A DNA stretch of 64,000 nt from CAYWPG01 sp964460035. Lineage in GTDB: Bacteria; Pseudomonadota; Gammaproteobacteria; Nitrococcales; AK92. The DNA lies in assembly GCA_964460035.1 (NCBI GenBank), contig CAYWPG010000006.1, positions 61,401 through 125,400 on the forward strand, read 5' to 3'. The stretch's first letter is position 1; each line of letters starts with the position of its first letter. Positions 1 to 9,704 of the stretch are shown here, in pieces. The notes below the pieces were generated by a model. That model had not been told where the DNA came from. It saw only the letters and a list, made by a program, of their open reading frames with translations, and did not search any database. The position numbers were made by a program, and so were the translations under genes.

Positions 1-450
1 ATCGGAGCAATCGACCTCGATGTACTGCGGCACATCCTGCGGCAAGGACTCGACCGTAATCTCGTTGAGCCCGCGCACGAGCACACCGCCGGCTTTCTTG
101 ACGGCCTCTTCGTTGATAAAGCGCAGTGGCACCAGCGTGGTCAGCCTGGTCTTCGCATCGACGCGCATCAAGTCCACATGCTGCACCAGCGGCTTGTACG
201 GATGCCGCTGCAGGGCTTTGAGTACAGCCTGCTCGGTCTTGCCTTCCACGTTGACCTTGATGACCTGCGTGTAGAAGGCTTCTTCGTCCAGCATCCGCAT
301 CAGCTGCTGCTCGGCAATCTGCAGCGATACGGCATCCTTGTTGCCACCGTAGAGGACGGCGGGAATCTTCTTCGCACGGCGTAGGCGGCGGCTCGCACCT
401 TTCCCCAGGTCCGTGCGCTTTTCAGCGTCAAGCTTGAGTTCGATTGCCAT
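1..450 (-). CDS. rplY: 50S ribosomal protein L25 (Ctc/TL5 type), C-terminus cut by window edge
   Basis: Binds 5S rRNA in the large ribosomal subunit. Reading from an ATG at 450 gives 150 codons that begin MAIELKLDAEKRTDLGKG and contain the L25 signature RRAKKIPAVLYGG (about residues 24-36), then the start of the TL5/CTC beta domain. The frame stays open to base 1, so the C-terminal part lies outside the window. A clear Shine-Dalgarno (GGAGG) sits 5 bases before the ATG. It follows prs on the same strand, the usual prs-rplY-pth order. This length already exceeds the short E. coli-type L25 (94 aa), so it is the long Ctc form. Confidence 0.95.
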   Translation of the reverse strand, partial: MAIELKLDAEKRTDLGKGASRRLRRAKKIPAVLYGGNKDAVSLQIAEQQLMRMLDEEAFYTQVIKVNVEGKTEQAVLKALQRHPYKPLVQHVDLMRVDAKTRLTTLVPLRFINEEAVKKAGGVLVRGLNEITVESLPQDVPQYIEVDCSD

Positions 451-641
451 GTTGGCCTCCAGTCGTTACCGCTTGCGCGGCATTCGCCGCACCCCCGCGA
501 CCAAGGGCGCGACCTGCGTAGGGCATGCCGAACCATTCGACACGTCCCATGCGAAGCACGAAGGCTTCGCTGTTTCAAAGGCACCGGCCTTTGATAACTC
601 CTCACACCCGTACGAGCCTGACACCGCTCGCGGAAATACAC

Positions 642-673
642 GAAGGCGCTGCAGGACACCCTGCAGCGCCTTC
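642..673 (-). terminator. Stem-loop between prs and rplY, probable terminator or attenuator
   Basis: A perfect 14-bp stem (642-655 with 660-673) closes a 4-base loop, 66 bases after the prs stop. The following minus-strand bases (GTGTATTTCC) are only modestly T-rich. It may therefore be a weak terminator that tunes read-through from prs into rplY, or an RNA-stabilising hairpin. No gene was found elsewhere between rplY and prs. Confidence 0.5.
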
Positions 674-738
674 CGGCTAACGGCCCCTACCCGCCGCTTA
701 CCCGAGCCATCCCTGCCGACACACAACGCCGCTTGGAC

Positions 739-1707
739 TCACTCGATGAAGAGCTCGCTCACCGACTCTTCGTTGCTGATCCGGCGCATGGTCTCGGCCA
801 GGATCGCGGCAATGCTGAGCTGGCGAATGCGCGGGCAAGCTTGAGCCTCCGGCTGCAGCGGTATGGTGTTGGTTACCACCAGCTCATCCAAGTGCGACTG
901 AGAGATGCGCTCTATCGCCTTGCCGGAAAGCACCGGGTGGGTGATGTAAGCAACGACCTTGGCCGCGCCCTTTTCCTTCAACGCCTTGGCCGCTTCGCAC
1001 AGCGTGCCGGCGGTATCGACCATGTCGTCGACGATAATACAGGTCTTGTCCTGCACATCGCCGATGATGTTCATTACCTTCGACTCGTTGGCGCGCGGCC
1101 GGCGCTTGTCGATGATCGCCAGATCGGCGTCATCCAGACGCTTAGCGATTGCGCGCGCGCGCACCACACCGCCCACGTCGGGCGATACAACGATCTTGTT
1201 CGGGTAGAGCTGGCGCCAGATATCGCCCAGCAGCACGGGCGAGGCGTAAACGTTGTCCACGGGCACGTTGAAAAAGCCCTGGATCTGATCGGCGTGCAGA
1301 TCCACCGTCAGCACGCGGTTTATACCAGCCGCCTGGATCATGTCCGCAACCAGCTTGGCGCTGATGGGCACGCGCTGCGAGCGCGGACGCCGGTCCTGGC
1401 GCGCATAGCCGAAATAGGGGATCACCGCGGTAATGCGAGCCGCCGAGGAACGACGCAGCGCATCGGCGATTACCAGCAGTTCCATCAGATTATCGTTGGT
1501 GGGCGCGCAGGTTGGTTGAACGACGAAGACGTCGCGGCCACGGACGTGCTCGTCAATCTCCACCATTACCTCGCCGTCGCTGAAACGACCGATCACGGCC
1601 TGACCCAGACGGGTCTTGAGATGCTCGACGATTGCTCTGGCCAGTTGCGGGTTGGCATTGCCCGCAAACACCATCATGCGTCCATTGTCGGTCACGGCGT
1701 AACTCAT
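739..1707 (-). CDS. prs: Ribose-phosphate pyrophosphokinase (PRPP synthase, class I)
   Basis: Cytosolic enzyme that transfers pyrophosphate from ATP to ribose 5-phosphate, making PRPP for nucleotide, histidine and NAD synthesis. The 322-aa product (E. coli 315) shows the YARQDRR ATP/regulatory flexible-loop region at 101-107, the DLHAD metal/ribose-phosphate segment at about 136-140 and the PRPP-binding loop DDMVDTAGT at 227-235. Start alternatives are Met1 and Met11 or 12; Met1 is kept although it adds a short N-terminal extension. tRNA-Gln lies directly upstream and rplY downstream on the same strand, a block conserved in many gammaproteobacteria. Confidence 0.97.
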   Translation of the reverse strand: MSYAVTDNGRMMVFAGNANPQLARAIVEHLKTRLGQAVIGRFSDGEVMVEIDEHVRGRDVFVVQPTCAPTNDNLMELLVIADALRRSSAARITAVIPYFGYARQDRRPRSQRVPISAKLVADMIQAAGINRVLTVDLHADQIQGFFNVPVDNVYASPVLLGDIWRQLYPNKIVVSPDVGGVVRARAIAKRLDDADLAIIDKRRPRANESKVMNIIGDVQDKTCIIVDDMVDTAGTLCEAAKALKEKGAAKVVAYITHPVLSGKAIERISQSHLDELVVTNTIPLQPEAQACPRIRQLSIAAILAETMRRISNEESVSELFIE

Positions 1708-1783
1708 TATTCGTCAATGGCTGGGATCGATGTCATCCCGAGGCCTGCGCGCCTACTCGCCGCTTGCTCGGGAGCGGCAGAAT

Positions 1784-1858
1784 TGGCTGGGGTGGGAGGA
1801 TTCGAACCTCCGTATGCGGGAATCAAAATCCCGTGCCTTACCGCTTGGCGACACCCCA
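1784..1858 (-). tRNA. tRNA-Gln (anticodon UUG)
   Basis: The minus strand gives a complete cloverleaf: a 7-bp acceptor stem pairing 1852-1858 with 1788-1794, discriminator G and encoded CCA at 1786-1784, a T-arm with GTTCGAATC, and an anticodon stem CGGGA/TCCCG. The loop TTTTGAT carries anticodon TTG (1826-1824), which reads CAA. It sits between ispE and prs, its usual place in Pseudomonas-like genomes. The window also holds gatCAB, so Glu-tRNA-Gln or Asp-tRNA-Asn amidation is encoded nearby. Confidence 0.96.
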
Positions 1859-1882
1859 GTAATCGATCGGCGGACCGTTTCG

Positions 1883-2746
1883 CTAGCCCTGGCCACATGC
1901 CGCTGCGTCCGCCACGCATGCCCGCAATGGCGACTCGTTGACGCCGCGAGCCACGAAGCCCCGCCACTTGGGCGGCAGCTGCGCCAGCACCGCGCGGGCG
2001 GCCGCTTCGCTATCAAAGGCGGCGAACACGCATGCGCCCGTGCCAGTCAAGCGCGCGTTCGCAAACTTGGCCAGCCAATCGAGCGCCCGCCCCACCTCGG
2101 GATGCAGCGTGCGCACTACCGGCTCGCAGTCGTTGCGAACCCGGCCCGCATGGAAGGCCGCCATTTTGATACTGGGCGTATTTCTTGTCAAATCCGGCGC
2201 CCGAAATACGGCAGCGGTCGACACCTCGCAGCCGGGATGCACAATCAGGTACCACGCCGGCTGCAGATTCAGCGGCCGCAGCTTCTCGCCAATGCCCTCG
2301 GCCCAGGCCGTGCGCCCACGCACGAAAACCGGCACATCCGCCCCCAGCTGCACGCCCAGCTCCGCCAGCGCATCCTCATCCAGGTCCGTTCCCCATAGCC
2401 GGTTCAAGGCTACCAGCGTAGTGGCCGCATCGCTGCTGCCGCCGCCCAGCCCGCCGCCCAGCGGCAAGCGTTTCTCGACACTGATATCCGCCCCCAGGCT
2501 GCATCCTGTGGCCTCCTGGAGCAGCCTCGCCGCCCGCACCGTCAGGTCCGCCTCGGCAGGAACGCCCGCCAGGGCGTAGCGCCTGCGAACCTGGCCATCC
2601 TCGCGCACCTGAAAGCGCAGCACGTCACCATAGTCCAGCAGCTGGAAAACGGTTTGCAGTTCGTGGTAACCGTCGGTCCGACGGCCGACGATATGGAGGA
2701 ACAGGTTGAGCTTGGCCGGTGCCGGCCAGACCTGCGTAGCATTCAT
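1883..2746 (-). CDS. ispE: 4-diphosphocytidyl-2-C-methyl-D-erythritol kinase
   Basis: GHMP-superfamily kinase of the MEP isoprenoid pathway; it phosphorylates CDP-methylerythritol at the 2-hydroxyl. The 287-aa product has the N-terminal PAPAKLNLFLHI segment (8-19), the ATP-binding motif PLGGGLGGGSSDAAT near 95-109, GADVPVF near 135-141, and the C-terminal GHMP motif LTGTGACVFAAF. The start codon overlaps the lolB stop by 4 bases (ATGA), which indicates translational coupling. tRNA-Gln and prs follow. Confidence 0.97.
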   Translation of the reverse strand: MNATQVWPAPAKLNLFLHIVGRRTDGYHELQTVFQLLDYGDVLRFQVREDGQVRRRYALAGVPAEADLTVRAARLLQEATGCSLGADISVEKRLPLGGGLGGGSSDAATTLVALNRLWGTDLDEDALAELGVQLGADVPVFVRGRTAWAEGIGEKLRPLNLQPAWYLIVHPGCEVSTAAVFRAPDLTRNTPSIKMAAFHAGRVRNDCEPVVRTLHPEVGRALDWLAKFANARLTGTGACVFAAFDSEAAARAVLAQLPPKWRGFVARGVNESPLRACVADAAACGQG

Positions 2747-3339
2747 AGCGTCAAATCCCAGCGCTGAACCGCGATACGAACCTCTATGCCCTCGCCGCTA
2801 AGGAATACGACACTGGGCAAGGCATGCCCCGCATAGTCTCCGTAACGGCGATACTGCACGCGCCAGCCATGCTGGCGGAGCTCGCTCACCAGGCCTCGGT
2901 CGTCCAGCGTCACTGTGGCCTCGGCAGCCGGGTCGGGCACCCCCAGGAGCCAGTATCGCAGCGACTCCAGCGGCAGTTCATAACCGGTGTAATAAGCCAA
3001 GAGTTCGGCCGGGCTGTCGGCGTAGTCTTCGATACCGTCCCCCGTGCGCAGCATCACCGCGCCGGGTCCGCCGTCGACCCGCACCGTACCGGCGCCCCAA
3101 GGCGCGCGCAAATCGACCCGATAGCGCTCGCCCAGCTGGCGCCAATCCAAGCTGACCGTGCCGGACTCTTCCGCTGTGCGAATGGCCGCGCGGCCGCTCA
3201 GCGACCAAGCCGTCAACGCCAGCAGCTCGGCCGTCCTCGCATCGTAATCGCTTTCCGCCACCGGCGCCGACGGCGGCACGGTAGCGCAGGCCGACAGCAG
3301 CAATACGGCAAGAAGCGGCAGTATCCGGATCGCTTTCAT
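2743..3339 (-). CDS. lolB: Outer-membrane lipoprotein LolB
   Basis: Outer-membrane receptor that takes lipoproteins from the periplasmic carrier LolA. The 198-aa product begins with a lipoprotein signal ending in the lipobox LLSAC (Cys18), followed by a domain with the LolB-like order WSLSGRAAIRT and SLDWRQ...YRVDLRAPWGAGTVRV. Overall identity to E. coli LolB looks low, as is normal. It overlaps the upstream TPR lipoprotein stop by 4 bases and ispE by 4 bases, so the three genes form one coupled unit. Confidence 0.92.
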   Translation of the reverse strand: MKAIRILPLLAVLLLSACATVPPSAPVAESDYDARTAELLALTAWSLSGRAAIRTAEESGTVSLDWRQLGERYRVDLRAPWGAGTVRVDGGPGAVMLRTGDGIEDYADSPAELLAYYTGYELPLESLRYWLLGVPDPAAEATVTLDDRGLVSELRQHGWRVQYRRYGDYAGHALPSVVFLSGEGIEVRIAVQRWDLTL

Positions 3340-5060
3340 TGGCGCAATCGCTTACGGGTGGCGGCCAGCACAGGCGCATCCGGCCACTGTTCCAACGCCT
3401 CGCCGAGCACACGCTCGGCCTCTTCGCGCTGGCCTAGATGCCACCGCACTTCCGCCAGATGGGCAGCGATTTCCGGATCGGGTAGCAATTCGTAGGCTTC
3501 CTCCAGATAACGCAGGGCCTGCTCCAGGTCACCCATGCGATAGTACGCCCAGCCCAAGCTATCGATGATGGCGGCACTGTCAGGCTTCAACTCGTAGGCC
3601 CGGAGAATGTACCGGTAACCTTCCTCGTAGCGCTCCGTGCGATCGACCAAGGTGTAACCCAGCGCGTTGAGCGCGTGCGCATGATCGGGCTGCAGGGCCA
3701 GCACCGCGCGCAGATCCTGCTCGGCGGCGTCTATGCGGTCAAAGTCGACATGGGAGAGAGCGCGCGCATACAGCAGCTCCACCGCACGCGGATGTTGTAC
3801 GATGGCCTGGTCCAGCAGCGCGTGCGCCTCTTCCTTTCGGCCCGCACGCCGCAACAGATCGTTCTCCACCAGCAGACTGCGCAGCGCCTCTTCCGGATGC
3901 TGTTCGCGCAGCCGCTCCAAACGCTGCCTGGCGGCAGGCATGTTGCCATGCGCGGCTGCGATCATCGCCATCCGAAGCTGCGCCTCGACGCGCCGCTCGC
4001 CTCCCACCTCGTTGTACCAGCGCAGCGCCCCCCGGCCATCGTCCTCCACTTCGGCCAAACGCCCGAGATAGTAGTAGGCATCGTCGAGCCTCTCGCCCAC
4101 ATTCACCAGCCGCAGCAAATAGGCTCGCGCAGCCTCGTAGCGCTCCATTTCCAGGGCCAGCAAAGCGGCGCCATAAAGCACTTGCGCATCGTCGGGACGG
4201 TGTTTCAGCAGCAGCTCGAACTGCTCCATGGCCAGCTCGAGCTGGGAAACGTTCAGCAGTGCTTGGGCATAATAAAGCCGCAGATCGTAATCGTCGGGCC
4301 GGTTCTTGAGCACCTGCTCAAGCAGCTCCAGCGCCTCCTCGGTACTGCCATGCTGCAGATGAATTCGAATCATGAGCAGGCGCGCCGCCTCCCACTGCGG
4401 CTCCAGCAGCAGTGCCTGGCGAGTGGCCGTGAGTGCTGCCTCGAACTCTCCGAAGTGTGCAGCGACCTGAGCGCGCACATAGTGCGCATGCGGCTCGGCA
4501 GGATATTCGCGCGCCAGCCGCTCCAGCACGCTCAGGGCCAGATCGCGGTCAGGCAACCGCGTAAGTGCGACACCCAATCGCGTAAACGCCGCATCGAAGC
4601 CTTCCGGATCGTCCAGACCTCGGCGTATATGCGCCAAGGCCGGTTCGAGCTCGCCGCGCCTAAGCAGCAGCAGGCCCGCGGTCAGATGCGCGGACGGCTC
4701 ATCGGGCGCGAGCTCCAGCCAGCGGCGCACGGCCTGATCGCCTTCCCGGTCCGCCCCCAGCTGCAAGGCCAGGCGCGCCGCACGTTCGGCGATGCGCGCA
4801 TCCTCATGCAGGCGCATCGCTTCCAGATAAGCTCGCAGCGCCTGCTGCAGGTCGTTCTCGCTCGCCGCGAACTCGGCAACCAGCAGATGATAGTAAAGAC
4901 TGGCCAGCGCATCGTCGCCTAGCGGCTCGCCGATCTCGAACTCGAGCTCGGGCTCGAAGTCGGCCTCGGCCGCCGGCTCCCTAAGCGGTACCTGTCCTGC
5001 CGGGCCAGCACAAGCGGCCAGCAGAAGCAGCGCCATCGCGCCGACAAGTATCCGGATCAT
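3336..5060 (-). CDS. TPR-repeat lipoprotein, probable outer-membrane assembly factor
   Basis: A 574-aa protein starting at the ATG at 5060, chosen because the next residues form a lipoprotein signal (MIRILVGAMALLLLAACAG, lipobox Cys17). A longer upstream reading adds a non-signal leader and is unlikely. The rest is a solenoid of about a dozen tetratricopeptide repeats, visible as recurring A-x3-(G/A)-x2-(Y/F)-x-x-A and P-x(3)-Y/A patterns to the C terminus. Homologues always sit in front of lolB-ispE and diverge from hemA in Pseudomonas-like genomes. Function is not firmly established; a scaffold for envelope protein complexes is the usual inference. Confidence 0.88.
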   Translation of the reverse strand: MIRILVGAMALLLLAACAGPAGQVPLREPAAEADFEPELEFEIGEPLGDDALASLYYHLLVAEFAASENDLQQALRAYLEAMRLHEDARIAERAARLALQLGADREGDQAVRRWLELAPDEPSAHLTAGLLLLRRGELEPALAHIRRGLDDPEGFDAAFTRLGVALTRLPDRDLALSVLERLAREYPAEPHAHYVRAQVAAHFGEFEAALTATRQALLLEPQWEAARLLMIRIHLQHGSTEEALELLEQVLKNRPDDYDLRLYYAQALLNVSQLELAMEQFELLLKHRPDDAQVLYGAALLALEMERYEAARAYLLRLVNVGERLDDAYYYLGRLAEVEDDGRGALRWYNEVGGERRVEAQLRMAMIAAAHGNMPAARQRLERLREQHPEEALRSLLVENDLLRRAGRKEEAHALLDQAIVQHPRAVELLYARALSHVDFDRIDAAEQDLRAVLALQPDHAHALNALGYTLVDRTERYEEGYRYILRAYELKPDSAAIIDSLGWAYYRMGDLEQALRYLEEAYELLPDPEIAAHLAEVRWHLGQREEAERVLGEALEQWPDAPVLAATRKRLRQ

Positions 5061-5269
5061 GCTGTTCTCTCTGTCTACCGCCGCAACGCCATTAAACATC
5101 AATTTTCGGTTTCGGCTACTATACCGGGAGCGCTTGCTGGAAACGATGCGCATACGCCGAAAGGCGTAAAATGCGGTGGAAGGGACGAACTCCGCGAATT
5201 GATCAGCGTTCGCTTGTATTTGCACGCTGTATCTCTACAATCTGCCGAACTTTTACCGCCTGGATCGCA

Positions 5270-6544
5270 ATGCCTTTGTTCGCCGTCGGACTGAACCATA
5301 ACAGCGCCCCCTTGGATGTGCGTGAGCGCATGGTGTTCTCGGGCGACACGCTGCAGTCCAGCCTGCGCGACCTCAAAGAGCAGCTTGGGGTGGACGAGGC
5401 GGTGATCGTCTCCACCTGCAACCGCACCGAACTCTACACCACGCTCAACGCCGTGCCGGACCCCCAGCCCGTAATCGAATGGCTGTGCCGGACGCGAGGC
5501 GTAAGCAGCGACTGGCTCATGCCCTACCTGTACCGCCATCAGGGCAGCCATGCCTTATCACATCTGTTGCGGGTCAGCGCGGGCTTGGACTCCATGATTC
5601 TCGGCGAGCCGCAGATTCTCGGCCAGACCAAGGCAGCCTACGCGGAAGCCGCCCGCGCCGGTACGCTGGGGCAGGTTCTGAGCCGTGCCTTCCAGCATGC
5701 CTTCGCCGTTGCCAAACAGATCCGCACGCAGACAGCCATCGGCGCCAACCCGGTATCGGTCGCATTCGCCGCGGTAAGCCTCGCGCGCCAGATCTTCGGC
5801 GAACTAAGCCAGAGCGACGCTCTGCTCATCGGCGCGGGCGAGACCATAGAGCTTACCGCACGCCACCTGCGTCAGGCGGGCATTCGCGGCATCACGGTCG
5901 CGAACCGCACGCTGGAGCGCGCGCAGGCACTGGCTCTGCCGCTAGGCGCCCGTGCGATCACGCTGAGCGAGATTCCGCAGGCTCTGGAGTACAGCGATAT
6001 TGTCATCGCCTCCACCGCCAGTCCTCTGCCCATCATTGGCAAAGGCAGCGTAGAACGCGCGCTGAAGGCGCGCAAGCGCAAGCCGGTGTTCATGGTAGAT
6101 CTCGCCGTACCGCGCGATATCGAAGCGGAAGTCGGCGACCTCAACGATGTCTATCTCTATACTGTGGACGATCTGCGGGAAGTAATTGCCGATAACCTGC
6201 GTTCGCGTCAGGCGGCGGCGGAACAGGCCGAGGAAATCATCCATACCCAGGTGAATCAGTTCCTTGGCTGGGTTCGCTCGCTCGAAGCGGTAGACAGCAT
6301 TCAGGCGCTGCGGAACCGAGCGGCAGGCCAACGCGACGAGATTCTCGCCCGTGCCAAGCGGCGCTTGCGTGCTGGCGCGCCCCCCGAGGAAGTGCTCGAG
6401 TATCTGGCCAATACCCTGACCAATACGCTGCTGCATGCCCCAACGGCCGGACTGCGGGAAGTCGCCGCCAGTGGCGATGAGCGCCGCTTGAGCCTGGCGC
6501 GGCAGTTGCTGGATCTTAGCGACGAGGAAGAAACGACCCCGTGA
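5270..6544 (+). CDS. hemA: Glutamyl-tRNA reductase
   Basis: First committed step of tetrapyrrole synthesis by the C5 route: NADPH-dependent reduction of Glu-tRNA to glutamate-1-semialdehyde. The 424-aa product starts [20 protein letters not shown]; the catalytic Cys50 lies in VSTCNRTE and GEPQILGQ follows near 113-120. The NADPH domain has LIGAGE and ITVANRT, and a C-terminal helical dimerisation domain follows. An in-frame extension to 5171 has no homology and was rejected. It diverges from the TPR lipoprotein across 209 bases and overlaps prfA by 4 bases. Confidence 0.97.
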   Translation: MPLFAVGLNHNSAPLDVRERMVFSGDTLQSSLRDLKEQLGVDEAVIVSTCNRTELYTTLNAVPDPQPVIEWLCRTRGVSSDWLMPYLYRHQGSHALSHLLRVSAGLDSMILGEPQILGQTKAAYAEAARAGTLGQVLSRAFQHAFAVAKQIRTQTAIGANPVSVAFAAVSLARQIFGELSQSDALLIGAGETIELTARHLRQAGIRGITVANRTLERAQALALPLGARAITLSEIPQALEYSDIVIASTASPLPIIGKGSVERALKARKRKPVFMVDLAVPRDIEAEVGDLNDVYLYTVDDLREVIADNLRSRQAAAEQAEEIIHTQVNQFLGWVRSLEAVDSIQALRNRAAGQRDEILARAKRRLRAGAPPEEVLEYLANTLTNTLLHAPTAGLREVAASGDERRLSLARQLLDLSDEEETTP

Positions 6545-7632
6545 AGGCCTCAATTCGCACAAAGCTTGACCAACTCGAAGAGCGCTTCGAGGAAGTGGGC
6601 GCTCTGCTCGCTCAGTCGGACGTGGTCGCCGATCAGGTGCGCTTTGCATCTCTGTCCAAGGAGTACGCCAAGCTGGAACCGGTGGTCGATACGCTGCGCA
6701 AATACCGCCGACAGGAAGCGGCACTGACCGAGGCAATGGCGATGCGCAGCGACAGCGACCCGGACATCCGCGCCATGGCGGAAGAGGAGATCCCTGCGCT
6801 GGAAGAAGAGCTCGCCGCGCTCGAACGCGAGCTGAGCATCCTATTGCTGCCTACCGACCCTAACGACGAGCGCAATATCTTCCTGGAAATCCGGGCCGGC
6901 ACCGGCGGCGACGAAGCGGCGCTGTTCGCAGGCGATCTGTTCAGAATGTACAGCCGCTACGCCGAGGAGCAGGGTTGGCGCATTGAGCTGATCAGCGAAA
7001 GCCCGGGCGAGCACGGCGGCTTCAAGGAAATCATCGTGCGCATCATCGGGCACGGCGCTTATTCGCGCCTGAAGTTTGAATCCGGCGCTCATCGTGTGCA
7101 GCGCGTTCCGGAGACCGAGTCGCAGGGGCGCATTCATACCTCGGCATGCACAGTCGCCGTGCTACCGGAAGTCGAAGCCGTCGAGGAGATCGACATCAAC
7201 CCCGCCGATCTGAAGATCGACACGTTCCGGGCCTCCGGTGCCGGCGGGCAGCATGTCAATAAGACCGACTCGGCGATCCGCATCACTCACCTGCCCACCG
7301 GCATCGTGGTCGAGTGCCAGGACGAGCGCTCGCAGCATAAGAACCGCGCCAAGGCGCTGGCACTGCTGCAGGCCAAACTCCTGGCGAGCGAGCAGGAGAA
7401 ACTGAGCGCGGAACAGAGCGCACAGCGCAGGCTGCTGGTCGGAAGCGGCGACCGCTCCGAGCGCATCCGCACCTACAACTTCCCGCAGGGGCGGGTTACC
7501 GATCACCGGATCAACCTGACGCTCTACAAGTTGGAAGAAATTCTGCAAGGCGGCCTGGACCCCGTCATCGAGCCGCTGATCAACGAGTACCAGGCAGATC
7601 AGCTGGCGGCGCTCGCGGCGGAAGGGCATTAA
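6541..7632 (+). CDS. prfA: Peptide chain release factor 1
   Basis: Recognises UAA and UAG and triggers peptide release. The 363-aa product starts at a GTG that overlaps the hemA stop (GTGA). The stop-codon reading motif is PET in [14 protein letters not shown] (E. coli has PAT at this place), and the catalytic GGQ is at about 234-236 in [13 protein letters not shown]. Its methylase gene prmC, which directly follows prfA in many relatives, is here 3.8 kb away beyond dksA, aroG and clpX. Confidence 0.98.
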   Translation: MKASIRTKLDQLEERFEEVGALLAQSDVVADQVRFASLSKEYAKLEPVVDTLRKYRRQEAALTEAMAMRSDSDPDIRAMAEEEIPALEEELAALERELSILLLPTDPNDERNIFLEIRAGTGGDEAALFAGDLFRMYSRYAEEQGWRIELISESPGEHGGFKEIIVRIIGHGAYSRLKFESGAHRVQRVPETESQGRIHTSACTVAVLPEVEAVEEIDINPADLKIDTFRASGAGGQHVNKTDSAIRITHLPTGIVVECQDERSQHKNRAKALALLQAKLLASEQEKLSAEQSAQRRLLVGSGDRSERIRTYNFPQGRVTDHRINLTLYKLEEILQGGLDPVIEPLINEYQADQLAALAAEGH

Positions 7633-7705
7633 GAGGGTTTCAGCCAATACCCGGCGCGCCAGCCTTGCAGGCACGGCGCGTACTCTGGAGCGAGCTTCAT
7701 ACACA

Positions 7706-7738
7706 AGAAAGGCCTGCACGAGGCAGGCCTTTCTTTTT
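7706..7738 (+). terminator. Rho-independent terminator after hemA-prfA
   Basis: A 12-bp perfect stem (7706-7717 with 7723-7734, arm AGAAAGGCCTGC) has a 5-base loop and runs into TTTT. It lies between the convergent prfA and dksA genes, so it may stop transcription from both sides; the T-tract favours the plus direction. Confidence 0.9.
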
Positions 7739-7760
7739 CTAAAGCGCGTTGCGGCGACGC

Positions 7761-8192
7761 TCAGGCTACGCGCTGACGCTCGCGAATCTCTTCCAGCGTC
7801 TTGCAGTCAATGCACAAGGTAGCGGTGGGCCGAGCCTCGAGTCGGCGCAAGCCGATCTCTATCCCACATTGCTCGCAGTAACCGTAGTCTTCCTTGCGGA
7901 TCTTCTCCAACGTCTGGTCGATTTTCCGGATAAGCTTGCGCTCGCGGTCACGTGTACGCAGCTCCAGGGCGAACTCCTCTTCCTGCGTAGCACGGTCAGC
8001 GGGATCCGCGTAGTTGTTGGCTTCGTCACGCATATAATGCACGGTCCGCTCAACTTCCTCCTGAAGCTGGCGCTTCCAGGCCAGCAGGAGCTGACTGAAA
8101 TGCTCCAGCTGAGCCTTGCTCATGTATTCATCGCCTTCTTTTTCTTTATATGGCTCGAAGCCCTTTACCGGCAGTACGTGCTTATTGGACAT
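7761..8192 (-). CDS. dksA: RNA polymerase-binding transcription factor DksA
   Basis: Enters the RNA polymerase secondary channel and, with ppGpp, mediates the stringent response. The 143-aa product has the coiled-coil with the tip segment ADPADRATQ (about 62-70) and a C4 zinc finger, Cys106, Cys109, Cys127 and Cys130 (CEQC and CIDC). A strong Shine-Dalgarno (GGAGGAACTTTATG) supports this start. It is convergent with prfA. Confidence 0.97.
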   Translation of the reverse strand: MSNKHVLPVKGFEPYKEKEGDEYMSKAQLEHFSQLLLAWKRQLQEEVERTVHYMRDEANNYADPADRATQEEEFALELRTRDRERKLIRKIDQTLEKIRKEDYGYCEQCGIEIGLRRLEARPTATLCIDCKTLEEIRERQRVA

Positions 8193-8483
8193 AAAGTTCC
8201 TCCGTTACCCAGGTGCCCGCTGGACATCGGGTCATCAACGAAGTTCTGATCAGAAATCGGAAGGAGTTCTGACCAAGGCTCCGTGTGCCAGCAAACCTGC
8301 CTTGTACCAACCTCTCCCCACCAAAGCAATCCTTGGTCTGCTGACACTGGTCCTTCAGCTTGCGACAAAGCAGGCAACAATGTTGTGACGTTCATCAACA
8401 TTATCAACCACGCTGGGCGTTGCCTGCCGTTTCGCAAGAAATTTAGCTATATCAGTACCTTGTTTATAGGCCGTTCCCTGCAA
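8193..8483. other. Intergenic region between dksA and the DAHP synthase
   Basis: 291 bases containing the dksA leader on the minus strand and the downstream region of the aroG-type gene. I see no clear terminator with a T-run and no credible small gene. The lower GC of the last 100 bases suggests promoter sequence, but no convincing -35/-10 pair could be fixed by eye. Confidence 0.4.
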
Positions 8484-9554
8484 TCAAGCAACTCGCGCCG
8501 GTAGTACGGTCTTCAATTTGCTTGCTGCATCGCGCAGCGCCCGCTCGGTGGTATCCCAGTCGATGCATGCGTCGGTCACGGAAACTCCGTACTTCAGCTT
8601 CGACGGATCCGAGTCCAGCTTCTGATTGCCCCAGCCCAGGTTGCTCTCCAGCATCACACCGACGATGGACCGGTTGCCGTCGAGGATCTGCCCGATCAGG
8701 TTGTCCAGCACCAGCGGCTGTAGCCCTGGGTCCTTGTTGGAGTTGGCGTGGCTGCAATCCACGACCAGCTTCTGGCGCAGGTTAGCGGCCGCCAGCTCCT
8801 TCTCGCACTGGGCAATGCTCGCGGCATCGTAATTGGGCTTGTTGCCGCCCCGCAGCACCACGTGGCCATAGCGATTGCCGCGGGTACGGATCACGGCGGT
8901 ACGACCGTTCTGGTCGATACCGAGAAAACTATGCGGGCTCGCCGCCGACTGCAGCGCGTTGATCGCCACCTGCAGGCTACCGTCCGTACCGTTCTTGAAA
9001 CCGACCGGCGTCGACAGCCCGCTCGCCATCTCGCGGTGCGTTTGCGACTCCGTCGTGCGGGCGCCGATCGCCGTCCAGGTGATAAGGTCGGACAAATATT
9101 GCGGGGTAATGGGATCCAGCGCCTCGGTTGCCGCAGGCAGACCCATCTCGGCGAATTCGAGCAGCAGCTCGCGCGCTATGTGCAGACCTTCCGCGATGCG
9201 GAATGAATCGTCCATGCGCGGATCGTTGATCAACCCTTTCCACCCCACGGTGGTGCGGGGTTTCTCGAAGTAGACGCGCATGACGATATACAGCTCGCCA
9301 CTCAGCTCGTCGTGCAGTTTCTTCAGCTTTCCCGCGTATTCGCGAGCAGCTTTCACATCGTGAATGGAACACGGGCCGACTACTACCAGCAGGCGGGGAT
9401 CGAGGCCATCCAATATGCGCTCGACTGTCCGGCGGCCGTTGAGCACCGTCTCGCGGGCTTTGTCGGTCAGCGGCAGCCGCCCCTTCACCTCCACGGGCGT
9501 GGGCAGCAGCTCTTGGCTGAGGACGTTGATATTATCGACTGAGTTTTGTTCCAT
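8484..9554 (-). CDS. aroG: 3-deoxy-7-phosphoheptulonate (DAHP) synthase, class I
   Basis: Condenses phosphoenolpyruvate and erythrose 4-phosphate at the entry to aromatic amino-acid synthesis. The 356-aa product has class I features: [20 protein letters not shown] (about 63-72), the substrate-binding [18 protein letters not shown] segment and the metal-binding [11 protein letters not shown]. Start at 9554 ([12 protein letters not shown]) was chosen over an upstream in-frame extension that does not resemble the family. Length matches E. coli AroF (356) and AroG (350). Which amino acid feeds back on it cannot be told by eye, so the symbol marks the family rather than the isozyme. Confidence 0.92.
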   Translation of the reverse strand: MEQNSVDNINVLSQELLPTPVEVKGRLPLTDKARETVLNGRRTVERILDGLDPRLLVVVGPCSIHDVKAAREYAGKLKKLHDELSGELYIVMRVYFEKPRTTVGWKGLINDPRMDDSFRIAEGLHIARELLLEFAEMGLPAATEALDPITPQYLSDLITWTAIGARTTESQTHREMASGLSTPVGFKNGTDGSLQVAINALQSAASPHSFLGIDQNGRTAVIRTRGNRYGHVVLRGGNKPNYDAASIAQCEKELAAANLRQKLVVDCSHANSNKDPGLQPLVLDNLIGQILDGNRSIVGVMLESNLGWGNQKLDSDPSKLKYGVSVTDACIDWDTTERALRDAASKLKTVLPARVA

Positions 9555-9704
9555 AGCTTGAAGATAATTGGGTATGCGATAACTGCGGAAATGGGCGGCG
9601 ACCGCCCATCTTAGCCCGCTGGAAAGGAGAAGGCCATGCCGTTGTCGGCCTGGCCTCCCCCATACCGATCCAAATTCGCCGTGCGGGCCGCCCCGCACAG
9701 GCGG

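Noticed and set aside
733..1941. A 402-codon open frame on the plus strand across prs
   Set aside because: It is antisense to a certain prs gene; long antisense frames are expected at this GC content and the product resembles nothing.
2824..3495. Plus-strand frame opposite lolB
   Set aside because: lolB has a lipobox and overlaps its neighbours in a coupled operon; the antisense frame has no support.
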